The translations under genes and the position numbers were made by a program. Below are positions 23,008-31,257 of a stretch of DNA of 59,523 nucleotides, piece after piece. The notes beneath the pieces were generated by a model, which saw only the letters and a list, made by a program, of their open reading frames with translations, was not told where the DNA came from and searched no databases. Every line of letters starts with the position of its first letter. Position 1 is the first letter of the stretch. The stretch comes from CAZXFA01 sp964640085 (GTDB lineage: Bacteria > Actinomycetota > UBA4738 > HRBIN12): contig CAZXFA010000018.1 of assembly GCA_964640085.1 (NCBI GenBank), forward strand, positions 1-59,523, read 5' to 3'.

Positions 23008-24180
23008 ATGGGACGCCTGTTCGGCACCGACGGTGTCCGTGGAGAGTTCGGACAGGACCTGACCACGGACCTGGCCCGCGACCTGGGCCGGGCGGCCGTG
23101 ACGGTGCTCCGCCGCCGCGAGCGGGAGCACCCTCGCTTCGTGATCGGGCGCGACACACGGGCCTCGGGGGTGCTCCTCGAGGGAGCCCTCGTCGAGGGGA
23201 TCGCGGGCGCGGGCGGCGACGTCCTGCTGGCCGGCGTGGTGCCCACGCCGGCGGTGGCCTACCTCACGACCGGCCTGAAGGCCGCCGCCGGAGTGGTGAT
23301 CTCGGCCTCCCACAACCCGCCGAAGGACAACGGGATCAAGCTCTTCGGGCCCTTGGGGTACAAGCTCCCCGACGAGCTCGAGGACGAGATCGAGAGCGAG
23401 CTCGGACGGGTTGGGACGGCCGGCGGGGCGGGGAACGTCCTGCCCGTGCCCCCTGACGCGCCCGACTACCTGGCACATGTCGTCGGCGCGGCGGAGGGTC
23501 GTTTGGACGGGATGCGTGTCGTCGTGGACTGCGCGAACGGGGCCGCCTCGACGTTCTCGCCGGCGGCGCTCCGGATCCTGGGGGCCGACGTGATCGCGGT
23601 GCACGACGCGCCCGACGGCACGAACATCAACGTCGCCTGCGGGGCGCTCCACCCGGATGTCGTGGCCACCGTCGTCCGGGAGGCCGGAGCCGACGTGGGG
23701 GTCGCGCACGATGGGGACGCGGACCGCGCGCTGTTCGCCGACGGGGAGGGCCGCGTGATCGACGGTGACCAGGTGCTCGCCGCGTGCGCGATCGCGATGA
23801 AGGCCGACGGGCGCCTGTCCGGGGACCAGGTGGTGGCGACCGTGATGTCGAACCTCGGCTTCCGGCGGGCGATGCAGGAGCACGGGATCCGGGTGATCGA
23901 GGCCCCCGTCGGCGACCGGTACGTGCTCGAGCAGATGCTGGANNNNNNNNNNNNNNNNNNNNNNNNNNNNNNNNNNNNNNNNNNNNNNNNNNNNNNNNNN
24001 NNNNNNNNNNNNNNNNNNNNNNNNNNNNNNNNNNNNNNNNNNGGGGACCGCGGCCGGGTCCTCGTGCGGGCATCGGGCACCGAGCCGCTGGTCCGCGTGA
24101 TGGTCGAGGCCGAGACCGACGAGCTCGCCCGCCGCTGCGCGAAGGCCCTGGGGAGGATCGTCCACCGGGAGCTCGGCTGA
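23008..24180 (+). CDS. glmM: Phosphoglucosamine mutase (interrupted by an N run)
   Basis: It interconverts glucosamine-6-P and glucosamine-1-P for UDP-GlcNAc synthesis. Visible are MGRLFGTDGVRGEF, the phosphoserine loop VVISASHNPPKDNGIKLFG, the Mg-binding AHDGDADRALFAD and APVGDRYVLEQML (residues 300-311), then 100 N, then RVLVRASGTEPLVRVMVEAE at the C-terminus. About 90 residues of domain 4 entry, including the expected ENSGH loop, are missing in the gap, judged from the usual length of about 445. The gene begins the amino-sugar block with glmS. Confidence 0.93.
   Translation: MGRLFGTDGVRGEFGQDLTTDLARDLGRAAVTVLRRREREHPRFVIGRDTRASGVLLEGALVEGIAGAGGDVLLAGVVPTPAVAYLTTGLKAAAGVVISASHNPPKDNGIKLFGPLGYKLPDELEDEIESELGRVGTAGGAGNVLPVPPDAPDYLAHVVGAAEGRLDGMRVVVDCANGAASTFSPAALRILGADVIAVHDAPDGTNINVACGALHPDVVATVVREAGADVGVAHDGDADRALFADGEGRVIDGDQVLAACAIAMKADGRLSGDQVVATVMSNLGFRRAMQEHGIRVIEAPVGDRYVLEQMLXXXXXXXXXXXXXXXXXXXXXXXXXXXXXXXXXXGDRGRVLVRASGTEPLVRVMVEAETDELARRCAKALGRIVHRELG
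23943..24042. other. Scaffold gap of 100 N in glmM
   Basis: Exactly 100 N. The flanks do not overlap each other, so real sequence is missing. By comparison with typical GlmM it should be roughly 270 nt rather than 100. Confidence 0.85.
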
Positions 24181-24186
24181 GGGGCC

Positions 24187-24204
24187 GCCCCGGCCCGTCG
24201 GGGC
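24187..24204 (+). terminator. Hairpin between glmM and glmS
   Basis: GCCCCG-GCCCGT-CGGGGC, a perfect 6-bp stem, 7 nt after the glmM stop. No U-run. It precedes a possible separate glmS promoter. No glmS ribozyme core was recognisable in the 67-nt spacer. Confidence 0.35.
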
Positions 24205-24232
24205 ACTTCCAACGCCCTCCGGCGGCCCCTGC

Positions 24233-24238
24233 TAGGCT
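24233..24238 (+). promoter_or_regulatory. -10-like TAGGCT (extended TGC), leaderless glmS promoter
   Basis: TGC-TAGGCT ends 9 nt before the glmS ATG, with no ribosome binding site between. The spacing equals that at secY, glmM and acpS. Confidence 0.5.
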
Positions 24239-24247
24239 CGAACTCCG

Positions 24248-26071
24248 ATGTGCGGCATCGTGGGCTACGTGGGCCCTGACCAGGCGCTCCCCGTGGTCCT
24301 GGAGGGCCTTCGGCGCCTCGAGTACCGGGGCTACGACTCGGCCGGGGTGGCCCTCTTGGACGGCGGGCTCGCCGTGGTCAAACGGGCCGGGAAGCTGTCC
24401 GAGCTCGAGGCCGCCCTGGCCGACCGCCGGCCCCCGGCCGGGACGGTGGGCATCGGGCACACGCGCTGGGCCACGCACGGCGCCCCGAACGACCGCAACG
24501 CCCACCCCCACGTGGATTGCCACGGCCGGATCGCCGTGATCCACAACGGGATCGTCGAGAACTCCGCGGAGCTGCGGACCTCCCTCGAGAAGCGGGGGCA
24601 CCGCCTGGAGTCGGACACCGACACCGAGGCGGTCGCCCACCTGATCGAGGAGCAGGAGGGTCTCCTCTCCGATCGGGTCCGAGCGGCCGTCCGCGAGCTG
24701 GAGGGTGCCTTCGCGCTGGTGGTCGTCTCGGCCGACGATCCGCAGGTGATCGTCGGCGTGAAGGTCTCCTCTCCGCTCGTGGTCGGCGTCGGTGAGGGCG
24801 AGCACGTGCTGGCCTCCGATATCCCGGCCGTGCTCCAGAAGACCCGCACGGTGGTCCCGATAGCCGAGCGGCAGGTCGTGGAGGTCCGCGCCGGCGGGTT
24901 GACGGTCACCGATCTGGACGGCAACCCCGTCGAGTCGGAGCCCTTCGAGGTCGACTGGGACGTCGAGCGAGCCCGGAAGGGCGGCTACGACGACTTCATG
25001 CTGAAGGAGATCCACGAGCAGCCGGGCGCGATCCGCGACACGCTCGTCGGTCGGGTGCACGAGGCCGGGATGCTGGCCCTGGACGAGATCCACATCGACC
25101 CGGAGGTGCTCCGGGGGGTGGACAAGGTCTTCGTCGTGGCCTGCGGGACCGCGTTCCACGCGGGGCTGGTCGCCAAGTACGCGATCGAGCACTGGACCCG
25201 GATCCCGGTCGAGATCGACATCGCCTCGGAGTTCCGGTACCGGGACCCGGTGCTCGGACCGGACACGCTGACCCTCGCCGTGAGCCAGTCGGGCGAGACG
25301 ATCGACACGCTGGAGGCCGCCCGGCACGCGGCCCTGCAGGGCTCCCGCGTCCTGGCGGTGACCAACACGGTCGGCTCGTCGCTCACGCGCGAGGCGGACG
25401 CGGTGATGTACACGCACGCTGGTCCCGAGATCGGGGTCGCGGCCACCAAGACCTTCGCCACCCAGATGGCGGCGCTGCATCTCGTGGCGCTGTACCTGGC
25501 GCAGGTGCGCGGCTCGATGTACCCGGTCGAGATCGTCGAGGTGCTGGAGCGTATGCGCGAGCTCCCCGGCCAGGTGGCTCGGACCCTCGCGCTCGACGGG
25601 CAGATCCGCGGGATCGCCGAGCGGATCCATCGGGCGAACGACGTGCTGTTCATCGGACGTCATACCGGGTACCCGGCGGCGCTCGAGGGCGCCCTCAAGC
25701 TGAAGGAGATCAGCTATGTCCACGCGGAGGGGTACCCGGCCGGGGAGCTGAAGCATGGCCCGATCGCGCTCGTCGAGGAGGGCGTGCCGGTGATCGCGGT
25801 GGCGACCGAGTGCCACGTCTACCCGAAGGTGCTCTCGAACATCCAGGAGGTCCGCGCCCGGGGTGCGACGGTGATCGCGGTCGCCACCGAGGGCGACGAG
25901 GAGATCGGCGCCCTGGCCGAGCACGTCCTGTTCGTCCCGCGGGCGCCCGAGCTCCTGGCTCCCGTCCTCGTGACCCCGCCCCTCCAGCTCTTGGCCTACC
26001 ACGTCGCCAAGCTCCGGGGCTGCGACGTCGACCAGCCCCGCAACCTCGCCAAGAGCGTCACGGTCGAGTAG
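24248..26071 (+). CDS. glmS: Glutamine--fructose-6-phosphate aminotransferase
   Basis: GlmS makes glucosamine-6-P, the first step of UDP-GlcNAc synthesis. The 607-residue protein begins MCGIVGYVGPDQALP, with Cys2 as the N-terminal nucleophile after Met removal. It continues RRLEYRGYDSAGVALL, IGHTRWATHGAPNDRNAHPH in the glutaminase domain, then two SIS domains with CGTAFHAGLVAKY, VSQSGETIDTLEAAR, TNTVGSSLTREAD, and ends RGCDVDQPRNLAKSVTVE, all diagnostic. Full length. It lies 67 nt after glmM. Confidence 0.97.
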   Translation: MCGIVGYVGPDQALPVVLEGLRRLEYRGYDSAGVALLDGGLAVVKRAGKLSELEAALADRRPPAGTVGIGHTRWATHGAPNDRNAHPHVDCHGRIAVIHNGIVENSAELRTSLEKRGHRLESDTDTEAVAHLIEEQEGLLSDRVRAAVRELEGAFALVVVSADDPQVIVGVKVSSPLVVGVGEGEHVLASDIPAVLQKTRTVVPIAERQVVEVRAGGLTVTDLDGNPVESEPFEVDWDVERARKGGYDDFMLKEIHEQPGAIRDTLVGRVHEAGMLALDEIHIDPEVLRGVDKVFVVACGTAFHAGLVAKYAIEHWTRIPVEIDIASEFRYRDPVLGPDTLTLAVSQSGETIDTLEAARHAALQGSRVLAVTNTVGSSLTREADAVMYTHAGPEIGVAATKTFATQMAALHLVALYLAQVRGSMYPVEIVEVLERMRELPGQVARTLALDGQIRGIAERIHRANDVLFIGRHTGYPAALEGALKLKEISYVHAEGYPAGELKHGPIALVEEGVPVIAVATECHVYPKVLSNIQEVRARGATVIAVATEGDEEIGALAEHVLFVPRAPELLAPVLVTPPLQLLAYHVAKLRGCDVDQPRNLAKSVTVE

Positions 26072-26077
26072 GGGGGC

Positions 26078-26083
26078 TACGCT
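26078..26083 (+). promoter_or_regulatory. -10-like TACGCT, leaderless acpS promoter
   Basis: TACGCT ends 9 nt before the acpS ATG. No Shine-Dalgarno is present in the 21-nt spacer after glmS. Confidence 0.4.
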
Positions 26084-26092
26084 GGGGGCCTG

Positions 26093-26467
26093 ATGGAGAT
26101 CCTCGGCCTCGGGGTGGACATCTGCGAGATCGCCCGCATGGAGCGGGCCCTGACCCGGCACCCGGCGATGCGCGAGCGCGTCTTCACCGAGGAGGAGCGG
26201 GCCTATTGCGACACGAAGGCCCGCCCGGCCGAGTCCTACGCCGGACGGTTCGCCGCCCGGGAGGCCGTGATCAAGGCGCTCGGCGGGTACCGCGGCAAAC
26301 GCTGGCAGGACATCAGCGTCACCCGGGCACCCTCCGGCGCGCCCGCGATCCGGCTGGAGGGGAACGCGAAGGTGCGAGCGGACGCGCTCGGGATCGAGCG
26401 CGTGCTGGTCACGTTCACGCACGAGAGGACCAGCGCGGTCGCGTTCGCCGTGGCGGTGGGAGCGTGA
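26093..26467 (+). CDS. acpS: Holo-[acyl-carrier-protein] synthase
   Basis: AcpS transfers 4'-phosphopantetheine from CoA to carrier proteins. The 124-residue sequence has the two family motifs: GLGVDICEIARMERAL with the Mg-binding Asp, and ESYAGRFAAREAVIKALG with the catalytic Glu and Lys. It could load the fatty-acid ACP and perhaps the carrier protein at 48.6 kb. The stop overlaps the next GTG (GTGA). Confidence 0.95.
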   Translation: MEILGLGVDICEIARMERALTRHPAMRERVFTEEERAYCDTKARPAESYAGRFAAREAVIKALGGYRGKRWQDISVTRAPSGAPAIRLEGNAKVRADALGIERVLVTFTHERTSAVAFAVAVGA

Positions 26468-27984
26468 GGCAGGTCCTCACCCCGGCCGAGGCCGGGGCGC
26501 TGGATCGCGCCACGCAGGGGCGTGGGATCTCTGCGGCGACCCTGATGGAGAACGCCGGGCGCGCGGTGGCCGACGCCGCGGTGCGGTTGGCTGGGGGGAC
26601 CTACGGTCGCCGGGTGGTGGCGGTCTGCGGGAAGGGGAACAACGGGGGCGATGGGCTGGTCGCCGCCCGGTACCTGGACGCCTGGGGCCTGCGGGTGACG
26701 GCCGTGACGCTCGCGCGCGGCGAGCAGCTGCGGGAGCCGGCCGCCTCGAACCTGGAGCGGCTCGTCCACACGGGTGTCCGCGTGCGCCCCGTGGGGGTGC
26801 TGGGACGCGAGTTGGCCCGGGCCGACGTGGTGGTGGACGCGGTGTTCGGGACGGGGTTCCGCGGTGTGCCGGAGGGTGAGACCGCCGCCGCGATCTCCGC
26901 GATGGACGACGCCGGTGCCCCGGTGGTGGCTGTGGACATCCCCTCGGGGGTGGAAGGCGAGACGGGCGTGGTCCAGGGGGTGGCGGTGCGGGCCGATCTG
27001 ACCGTCACCTTCGGAGCGCCCAAGCCGGGAGTCGTGCTCCTGCCCGGCGCCGAGCTGGCGGGGGTGGTGGAGGTCGCCGACATCGGGTTCCCCACGGACC
27101 TGATCCGGAGCGACCTCGCGGTGGTGGAGGGCTCCGATGTCGCGAGATGGCTGCCGCGCCGGTCGATCGAGACCCACAAGCGCGCGGCGGGCTACGCGGT
27201 CGTGATCGGCGGCTCCCGCTTGATGACCGGGGCCGCGATCCTGATGGCCCACGCCGCGTACCGGGCCGGCGCCGGCCTGGTCGCCGCCGCGGTACCCGAC
27301 GGGATCCTGCCGGTGGTGCAGGGCGCGGTCCGCGAGGCCGTGTTCGCGCCGCTGCCCCAGACGGATGCCGGGACCGTCGCCGGCGGCTCCGAACGGCTCG
27401 AACGGGTCCTGGGCGAGGCCGGCGCGGTCGCGATCGGCCCCGGGATGACCACGGACGAGCGGACGGCGGCGTGGATCCGCGGGATGCTTGCCCGCAGCGA
27501 GGTCCCGGTCGTCCTGGACGCCGACGGGTTGAACGCGTTCGCCGGACGGGCGGACGAGCTCGCCGAGCGCGGGGCGGAGCTGGTGCTCACCCCCCACGCC
27601 GGGGAGTTCGCCCGCCTGGTCGGCGTCCCGACCGGAGAGGTCGAGGCCGACCGGGTGGGCCACGTCCGCAAGCTCGCCGCCCGGGCACGAGCGGTGGTGC
27701 TCCTCAAAGGGACGCGGACGCTCGTGGGGACCCCGGAGGGCGAGGTCCGGATCAACCCCACCGGCGGACCGTTCCTGGCCAGCGGCGGGACCGGCGACGT
27801 GCTGACCGGCATGATCGCGGCGCTCCTGGCTCGCGGCCTCCCGCCTGCCGACGCGGCCTCGGCCGCCGCGTTCGTGCACGGCGTGGCGGGGTCGCTCGCC
27901 GCCCGGGAGCGCGGGGACGGGACGACGGCCGGGGACGTGCTCGAGCGGATCCCCGAGGCCCAGCGGGAGGTCGCAGGGGGGTGA
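26464..27984 (+). CDS. nnr: Bifunctional NAD(P)HX epimerase / ADP-dependent NAD(P)HX dehydratase
   Basis: This enzyme repairs hydrated NAD(P)H. Residues 1-210 are the YjeF_N epimerase domain (ATLMENAGRAVADAA, CGKGNNGGDGLVAARYL, VVDAVFGTGFRG, VVAVDIPSG). Residues 220-506 are the carbohydrate-kinase-like dehydratase, with HKRAAGYAVVIGGSRLMTGAAILMA, AIGPGMTTD, VVLDADGLNAF, LTPHAGEFARL and GGTGDVLTGMIAALLA. The GTG overlaps acpS and the stop overlaps alr. acpS-nnr-alr is a common actinobacterial order. Confidence 0.95.
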   Translation: MRQVLTPAEAGALDRATQGRGISAATLMENAGRAVADAAVRLAGGTYGRRVVAVCGKGNNGGDGLVAARYLDAWGLRVTAVTLARGEQLREPAASNLERLVHTGVRVRPVGVLGRELARADVVVDAVFGTGFRGVPEGETAAAISAMDDAGAPVVAVDIPSGVEGETGVVQGVAVRADLTVTFGAPKPGVVLLPGAELAGVVEVADIGFPTDLIRSDLAVVEGSDVARWLPRRSIETHKRAAGYAVVIGGSRLMTGAAILMAHAAYRAGAGLVAAAVPDGILPVVQGAVREAVFAPLPQTDAGTVAGGSERLERVLGEAGAVAIGPGMTTDERTAAWIRGMLARSEVPVVLDADGLNAFAGRADELAERGAELVLTPHAGEFARLVGVPTGEVEADRVGHVRKLAARARAVVLLKGTRTLVGTPEGEVRINPTGGPFLASGGTGDVLTGMIAALLARGLPPADAASAAAFVHGVAGSLAARERGDGTTAGDVLERIPEAQREVAGG

Positions 27985-29087
27985 GGCGGTACCGTCCGAC
28001 GGTGGTCGAGGTCGACCTCGAGGCGATCCGACACAACGTCCGCCGGCTGAAGCCCGCCCGGGCGGAGCTGCTCGCCGTGGTCAAGGCGGACGGCTACGGG
28101 CACGGGGCGGCCGAGGTCGCCCGGGCCGCGCTCGAGGCGGGGGCGAGCCGGATCGGGGTGGCCCTGGTCGAGGAGGGCCTGGGGCTGCGCGAGCGGGGGA
28201 TCGTCGCCCCGATCCTGGTGCTCTCGGAGTTCCCGCCGGGCTCGGGGAAGGAGGCTCTGGCTGCCGGGCTCACGCCGTCCGTGTACACGGAGGAGGGGCT
28301 CCGGGGGCTCGCGGAGGCCGCGGGCTCGATCGGACGGCCGGTCGGCGTGCATCTGAAGGTCGACACCGGGATGCACCGCGTGGGCCTGTGGCCGCCGGAG
28401 GCGGCGTCCGGCTTCGCCCGGGCGATCTCGGAGGCAGGGCTGGCGCTCGAGGGCCTGTGGACGCACTTCGCGGTGGCGGAGGAGGACGAGGCGGCGACCC
28501 GCGAACAGCTGGACGAGCTGCTCGCGGTCCGCGACGCCCTCCGGGCGGACGGGCTCGAGCCGGCGCTGGTGCACGCCGCCAACAGCGCCGCGACGATCCT
28601 GTACCCGGAGTCGCATCTCGACCTGGTGCGCCCCGGCGCCGCGATCTACGGCATCGATCCGGGCGGCGGGCTGGGGCCGAGGTTCGGGCTGCGGCCCGCG
28701 CTCACCTGGCGCTCGGCCGTGACGATGGTCAGGCGGCTCCCCGCGGGGGAACGCCTGTCCTACGGTTGGCGATACCGGCTGGAGCGGGACGCCACGATCG
28801 CCACCGTCCCGGTCGGCTACGAGGACGGATACCGGCGCGTCCTCGGCGGTCGGGCCGAGGTCTTGATCGGCGGCGTCCGTCACCGGGTGGCGGGTACCGT
28901 GACGATGGACCAGCTCCTGGTCGACTGCGGAGACCAGCCGGTCACCGTGGGGGAGGAGGTCATCCTGATCGGCGCCCAGCGTGGCGAGCGCATCACGGCC
29001 GAGGAGCTGGCCGGTCATCTGGGCACGATCGGCTACGAGATCGTCGCGGCGATCGGCGAGCGCGTGCCGCGGGAGCACGTCGGGTGA
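27981..29087 (+). CDS. alr: Alanine racemase
   Basis: A PLP enzyme that makes D-alanine for peptidoglycan. The 368-residue product has VEVDLEAIRHNVRRLK, the PLP-Lys motif AVVKADGYGHGAAEVARAA, HLKVDTGMHRVG, VRPGAAIYG, and the C-terminal catalytic Tyr region SYGWRY and VPVGYEDGYRR, plus TMDQLLVDCG. The GTG forms a GTGA overlap with nnr. Regular length. Confidence 0.96.
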   Translation: MRRYRPTVVEVDLEAIRHNVRRLKPARAELLAVVKADGYGHGAAEVARAALEAGASRIGVALVEEGLGLRERGIVAPILVLSEFPPGSGKEALAAGLTPSVYTEEGLRGLAEAAGSIGRPVGVHLKVDTGMHRVGLWPPEAASGFARAISEAGLALEGLWTHFAVAEEDEAATREQLDELLAVRDALRADGLEPALVHAANSAATILYPESHLDLVRPGAAIYGIDPGGGLGPRFGLRPALTWRSAVTMVRRLPAGERLSYGWRYRLERDATIATVPVGYEDGYRRVLGGRAEVLIGGVRHRVAGTVTMDQLLVDCGDQPVTVGEEVILIGAQRGERITAEELAGHLGTIGYEIVAAIGERVPREHVG

Positions 29088-30106
29088 GCCGCCGCTCGGC
29101 GATCACCGCCGGGGTCGCCGCCGGGGCGGTCGTTGGAGGTGTGGTCGGCCGCGCCGTCCTCAACTCGCGGCGCCGCGCCCGTGACCCCGAGGCGCACGAG
29201 CGCCTGTCCGCGTTGCCACCCGAGGCCCTCGGTCCGGTCCGCTCGTCGGACGGGACGGAGCTCGCGGTCCGGGCCTCGGGGGCGGCCTCGGCCCCGGTCC
29301 TGGTCTTCGCGCACGGGTTCAGCCTCGACCTGACCGCCTGGCACTACCAGTGGACGGGGCTGTCACGCAGCTTCCGATGCGTCGCGTTCGACTTCCGCTC
29401 GCATGGGCGGAGCGGGCGGGCCGCCGATGGGAACCTGTCGCCCTCGGCGTTCGGCCGCGACCTCGCGGCGGTGATCGAGACCGTGCAGAGCGAAAGGCCG
29501 ATGCTCGTCGTGGCGCACAGCATGGGCGCGATGGCGACCCTGGCGCTGGCGGAGATGCGACCGGACCTGGTGACCGAACGCCTGGCGGGCGTGGCGTTCG
29601 CGGGCGCCGCCGCCGGGGACCTCCTGCGCGGTGCGATGGGTTCGCTGACCTCGCTCCTGCGCCCTCGGTTCGGCTCGATCGCGGAGGCGGCTCGGCGCGT
29701 GGACCACCTCCGCCGGCACGTGCTGAGCTCCCGGAGCGACGTGGGCCAGCTGGTGGCCCGCGTGACCCAGTTCGGCCCCCACGCGTCCCCGCACGTCGTC
29801 GACCACGTGGTCGCGCTCGCCGCGCGCGCTCCCTCCGAGGTGTGGACCGACGGGCTGGCGCGTCTCATGGACCTGGACCTCCGGCACGCGGTCCGCCACG
29901 TGCGGGTCCCGGCGCTGGTACTAGTCGGAGAGCACGACCGGGTGACCCCGCCGGCGACCGCCGTCGCGCTCGCGGCCGAGCTCCCGGAGGGGCGGCTCGA
30001 GGTGATCGAGGGCGCCGGGCACATCCCGATGATGGAGGCGCACGAGGAGTTCAATCGGCGGCTCGCCCGCTTCGCCGACGGGGTCCTCCGCGGGGAGCGC
30101 GCGTGA
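29084..30106 (+). CDS. Alpha/beta-hydrolase fold protein with N-terminal membrane segment
   Basis: The 340-residue protein starts with a short hydrophobic helix (about residues 6-26, ITAGVAAGAVVGGVVGRAVL) after basic residues, likely a membrane anchor. The catalytic domain has VLVFAHGFSLDLTAWHYQW as oxyanion loop, the nucleophile elbow VAHSMGAMA (G-x-S-x-G with Ser), Asp in LVGEHDRVTPP and His in IEGAGHIPMMEAHEEF. The substrate is unknown. Similar hydrolases occur between alr and tsaE in actinobacteria. It is translationally coupled on both sides. Confidence 0.8.
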   Translation: MSRRSAITAGVAAGAVVGGVVGRAVLNSRRRARDPEAHERLSALPPEALGPVRSSDGTELAVRASGAASAPVLVFAHGFSLDLTAWHYQWTGLSRSFRCVAFDFRSHGRSGRAADGNLSPSAFGRDLAAVIETVQSERPMLVVAHSMGAMATLALAEMRPDLVTERLAGVAFAGAAAGDLLRGAMGSLTSLLRPRFGSIAEAARRVDHLRRHVLSSRSDVGQLVARVTQFGPHASPHVVDHVVALAARAPSEVWTDGLARLMDLDLRHAVRHVRVPALVLVGEHDRVTPPATAVALAAELPEGRLEVIEGAGHIPMMEAHEEFNRRLARFADGVLRGERA

Positions 30107-31008
30107 TCACCGCGGTGTCCGGGATCCGGGTCGGCAACTGGACCGACCCGGAGGGCGTGACCGGGTGCACCGTCGTGCTCTGCCCGCCGGGGACCGTGGG
30201 GTCGTGCGACCTGAAGGGCGGGGCACCGGGCACCCGGGAGACCGACGCGATCCGACCCGGCACCGTCGCTCCGAACGTCCACGCCGTCCTGCTCACCGGG
30301 GGCAGCGCGTTCGGCCTGGCGGCGGCGGACGGGGTGATGCGGTGGCTCGAGGACCGTGGGGTGGGCTTCGACGCCGGCGCGGCGCGCGTGCCGATCGTCC
30401 CCGCCGCGGTGCTGTTCGATCTGGCGGTGGGCGACCCGCGCGCCCGGCCGGGCGCGGCCGCGGGCATCTCGGTCTGCGAAGCGGCGAACGATGGCCCGGT
30501 CGCCGAGGGCTCGGTCGGGGCGGGGACGGGAGCCACGGTAGCCAAGCACCCGGACCCGACCGCGGGGTGGAAGGGCGGGATCGGTACCGCCGCGGTCGTC
30601 GAGGATGAGGTGACCGTGGGGGCGCTCGTCGCGGTGAACGCGCTCGGCTCGATCACCGAGGACGACGGCGCCACGATCGCCGAGAACCGGAACCCGGAGG
30701 CCGAGCCGTGGAGCTGGCCGGGGGCGAACACGACCCTGGTGGTCGTCGCCACGGACGCAGCGCTGACCAAGGAGCGCGCTCAGCTGCTCGCCCGGGCCGG
30801 GAACGAGGGCGTATCGCTCGCGGTCCGGCCCTCGCATACGATGATGGACGGGGACGTGGTCTTCGCGCTCGGCACCGGCGGGGTCGAGGCGGCGCAGGCT
30901 GCCATCGAGCGCATGGCCGCCGCCGCGGTTGCCGAGGCGATCCGACGGGCCGTCCGGCTGGCGGAGCCGGTCGGTGGCGTGCCCTCGATCGGGGAGATGG
31001 AGCGGTAG
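30103..31008 (+). CDS. P1 family (DmpA-type) N-terminal nucleophile peptidase
   Basis: The 301-residue product matches peptidase family S58: VRVGNWTDPEGVTGCTVVL-like start, VLLTGGSAFGLAAADGVMRWLE, GAGTGATVAKH, KGGIGTA, then ANTTLVVVATDAALTKERAQ, with Thr as the probable autoprocessing nucleophile, and SHTMMDGDVVFALGTGG. Members are beta-peptidyl or D/L-aminopeptidases that self-cleave into two chains. The physiological substrate is unknown. GTG start overlapping the hydrolase. Its stop TAG is part of a dispersed repeat copy. Confidence 0.88.
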   Translation: MITAVSGIRVGNWTDPEGVTGCTVVLCPPGTVGSCDLKGGAPGTRETDAIRPGTVAPNVHAVLLTGGSAFGLAAADGVMRWLEDRGVGFDAGAARVPIVPAAVLFDLAVGDPRARPGAAAGISVCEAANDGPVAEGSVGAGTGATVAKHPDPTAGWKGGIGTAAVVEDEVTVGALVAVNALGSITEDDGATIAENRNPEAEPWSWPGANTTLVVVATDAALTKERAQLLARAGNEGVSLAVRPSHTMMDGDVVFALGTGGVEAAQAAIERMAAAAVAEAIRRAVRLAEPVGGVPSIGEMER

Positions 31009-31066
31009 CGCCACAAGGAGGAGGCGCTCAAGCGGCGAAGCGGTAGTGCCACAGCCTGGAGGAGCC
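30994..31066 (+). repeat. Two copies of the AGCGGTAG dispersed repeat before the glycosylase gene
   Basis: Copy one (30994-31023) holds GAGCGGTAGCGCCACAAGGA and ends GGAGGAG. Copy two (31026-31066) is GCTCAAGCGGCGAAGCGGTA followed by GTGCCACAGCCTGGAGGAG. The first supplies the stop codon of the peptidase gene. The second supplies the Shine-Dalgarno of the glycosylase gene. Confidence 0.7.
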
Positions 31067-31257
31067 ATGAGGTCGTTGGAGGAGGCCGCCCGCGAGGCCG
31101 CCNNNNNNNNNNNNNNNNNNNNNNNNNNNNNNNNNNNNNNNNNNNNNNNNNNNNNNNNNNNNNNNNNNNNNNNNNNNNNNNNNNNNNNNNNNNNNNNNNN
31201 NNGCCACAGCCTGGAGGAGCCATGAGGTCGTTGGAGGAGGCCGCCCGCGAGGCCGCC
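31048..31257. other. Scaffold gap of 100 N flanked by a 55-bp identical sequence
   Basis: The 55 bases before the N run (31048-31102) equal the 55 bases after it (31203-31257), including the start of the glycosylase gene. This looks like two contigs sharing a k-mer-length end, not a biological duplication. The N run is probably artificial and the true spacing from peptidase stop to glycosylase ATG would be 58 nt. Confidence 0.8.

Noticed and set aside
24181..24247. glmS ribozyme or riboswitch before glmS
   Set aside because: The spacer is only 67 nt, with a simple hairpin, and is too short for the glmS ribozyme. A leaderless promoter fits better.
23627..26422. Very long minus-strand frame (about 930 codons) opposite glmM, glmS and acpS
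   Set aside because: His/Arg/Asp-rich shadow of conserved plus-strand genes that also runs through the N gap. No start signal.
31048..31257. 55-bp direct repeat as a target-site duplication of a mobile element
   Set aside because: It flanks exactly 100 N, includes the gene start, and matches the pattern of a k-mer overlap between contigs. No transposase is present.
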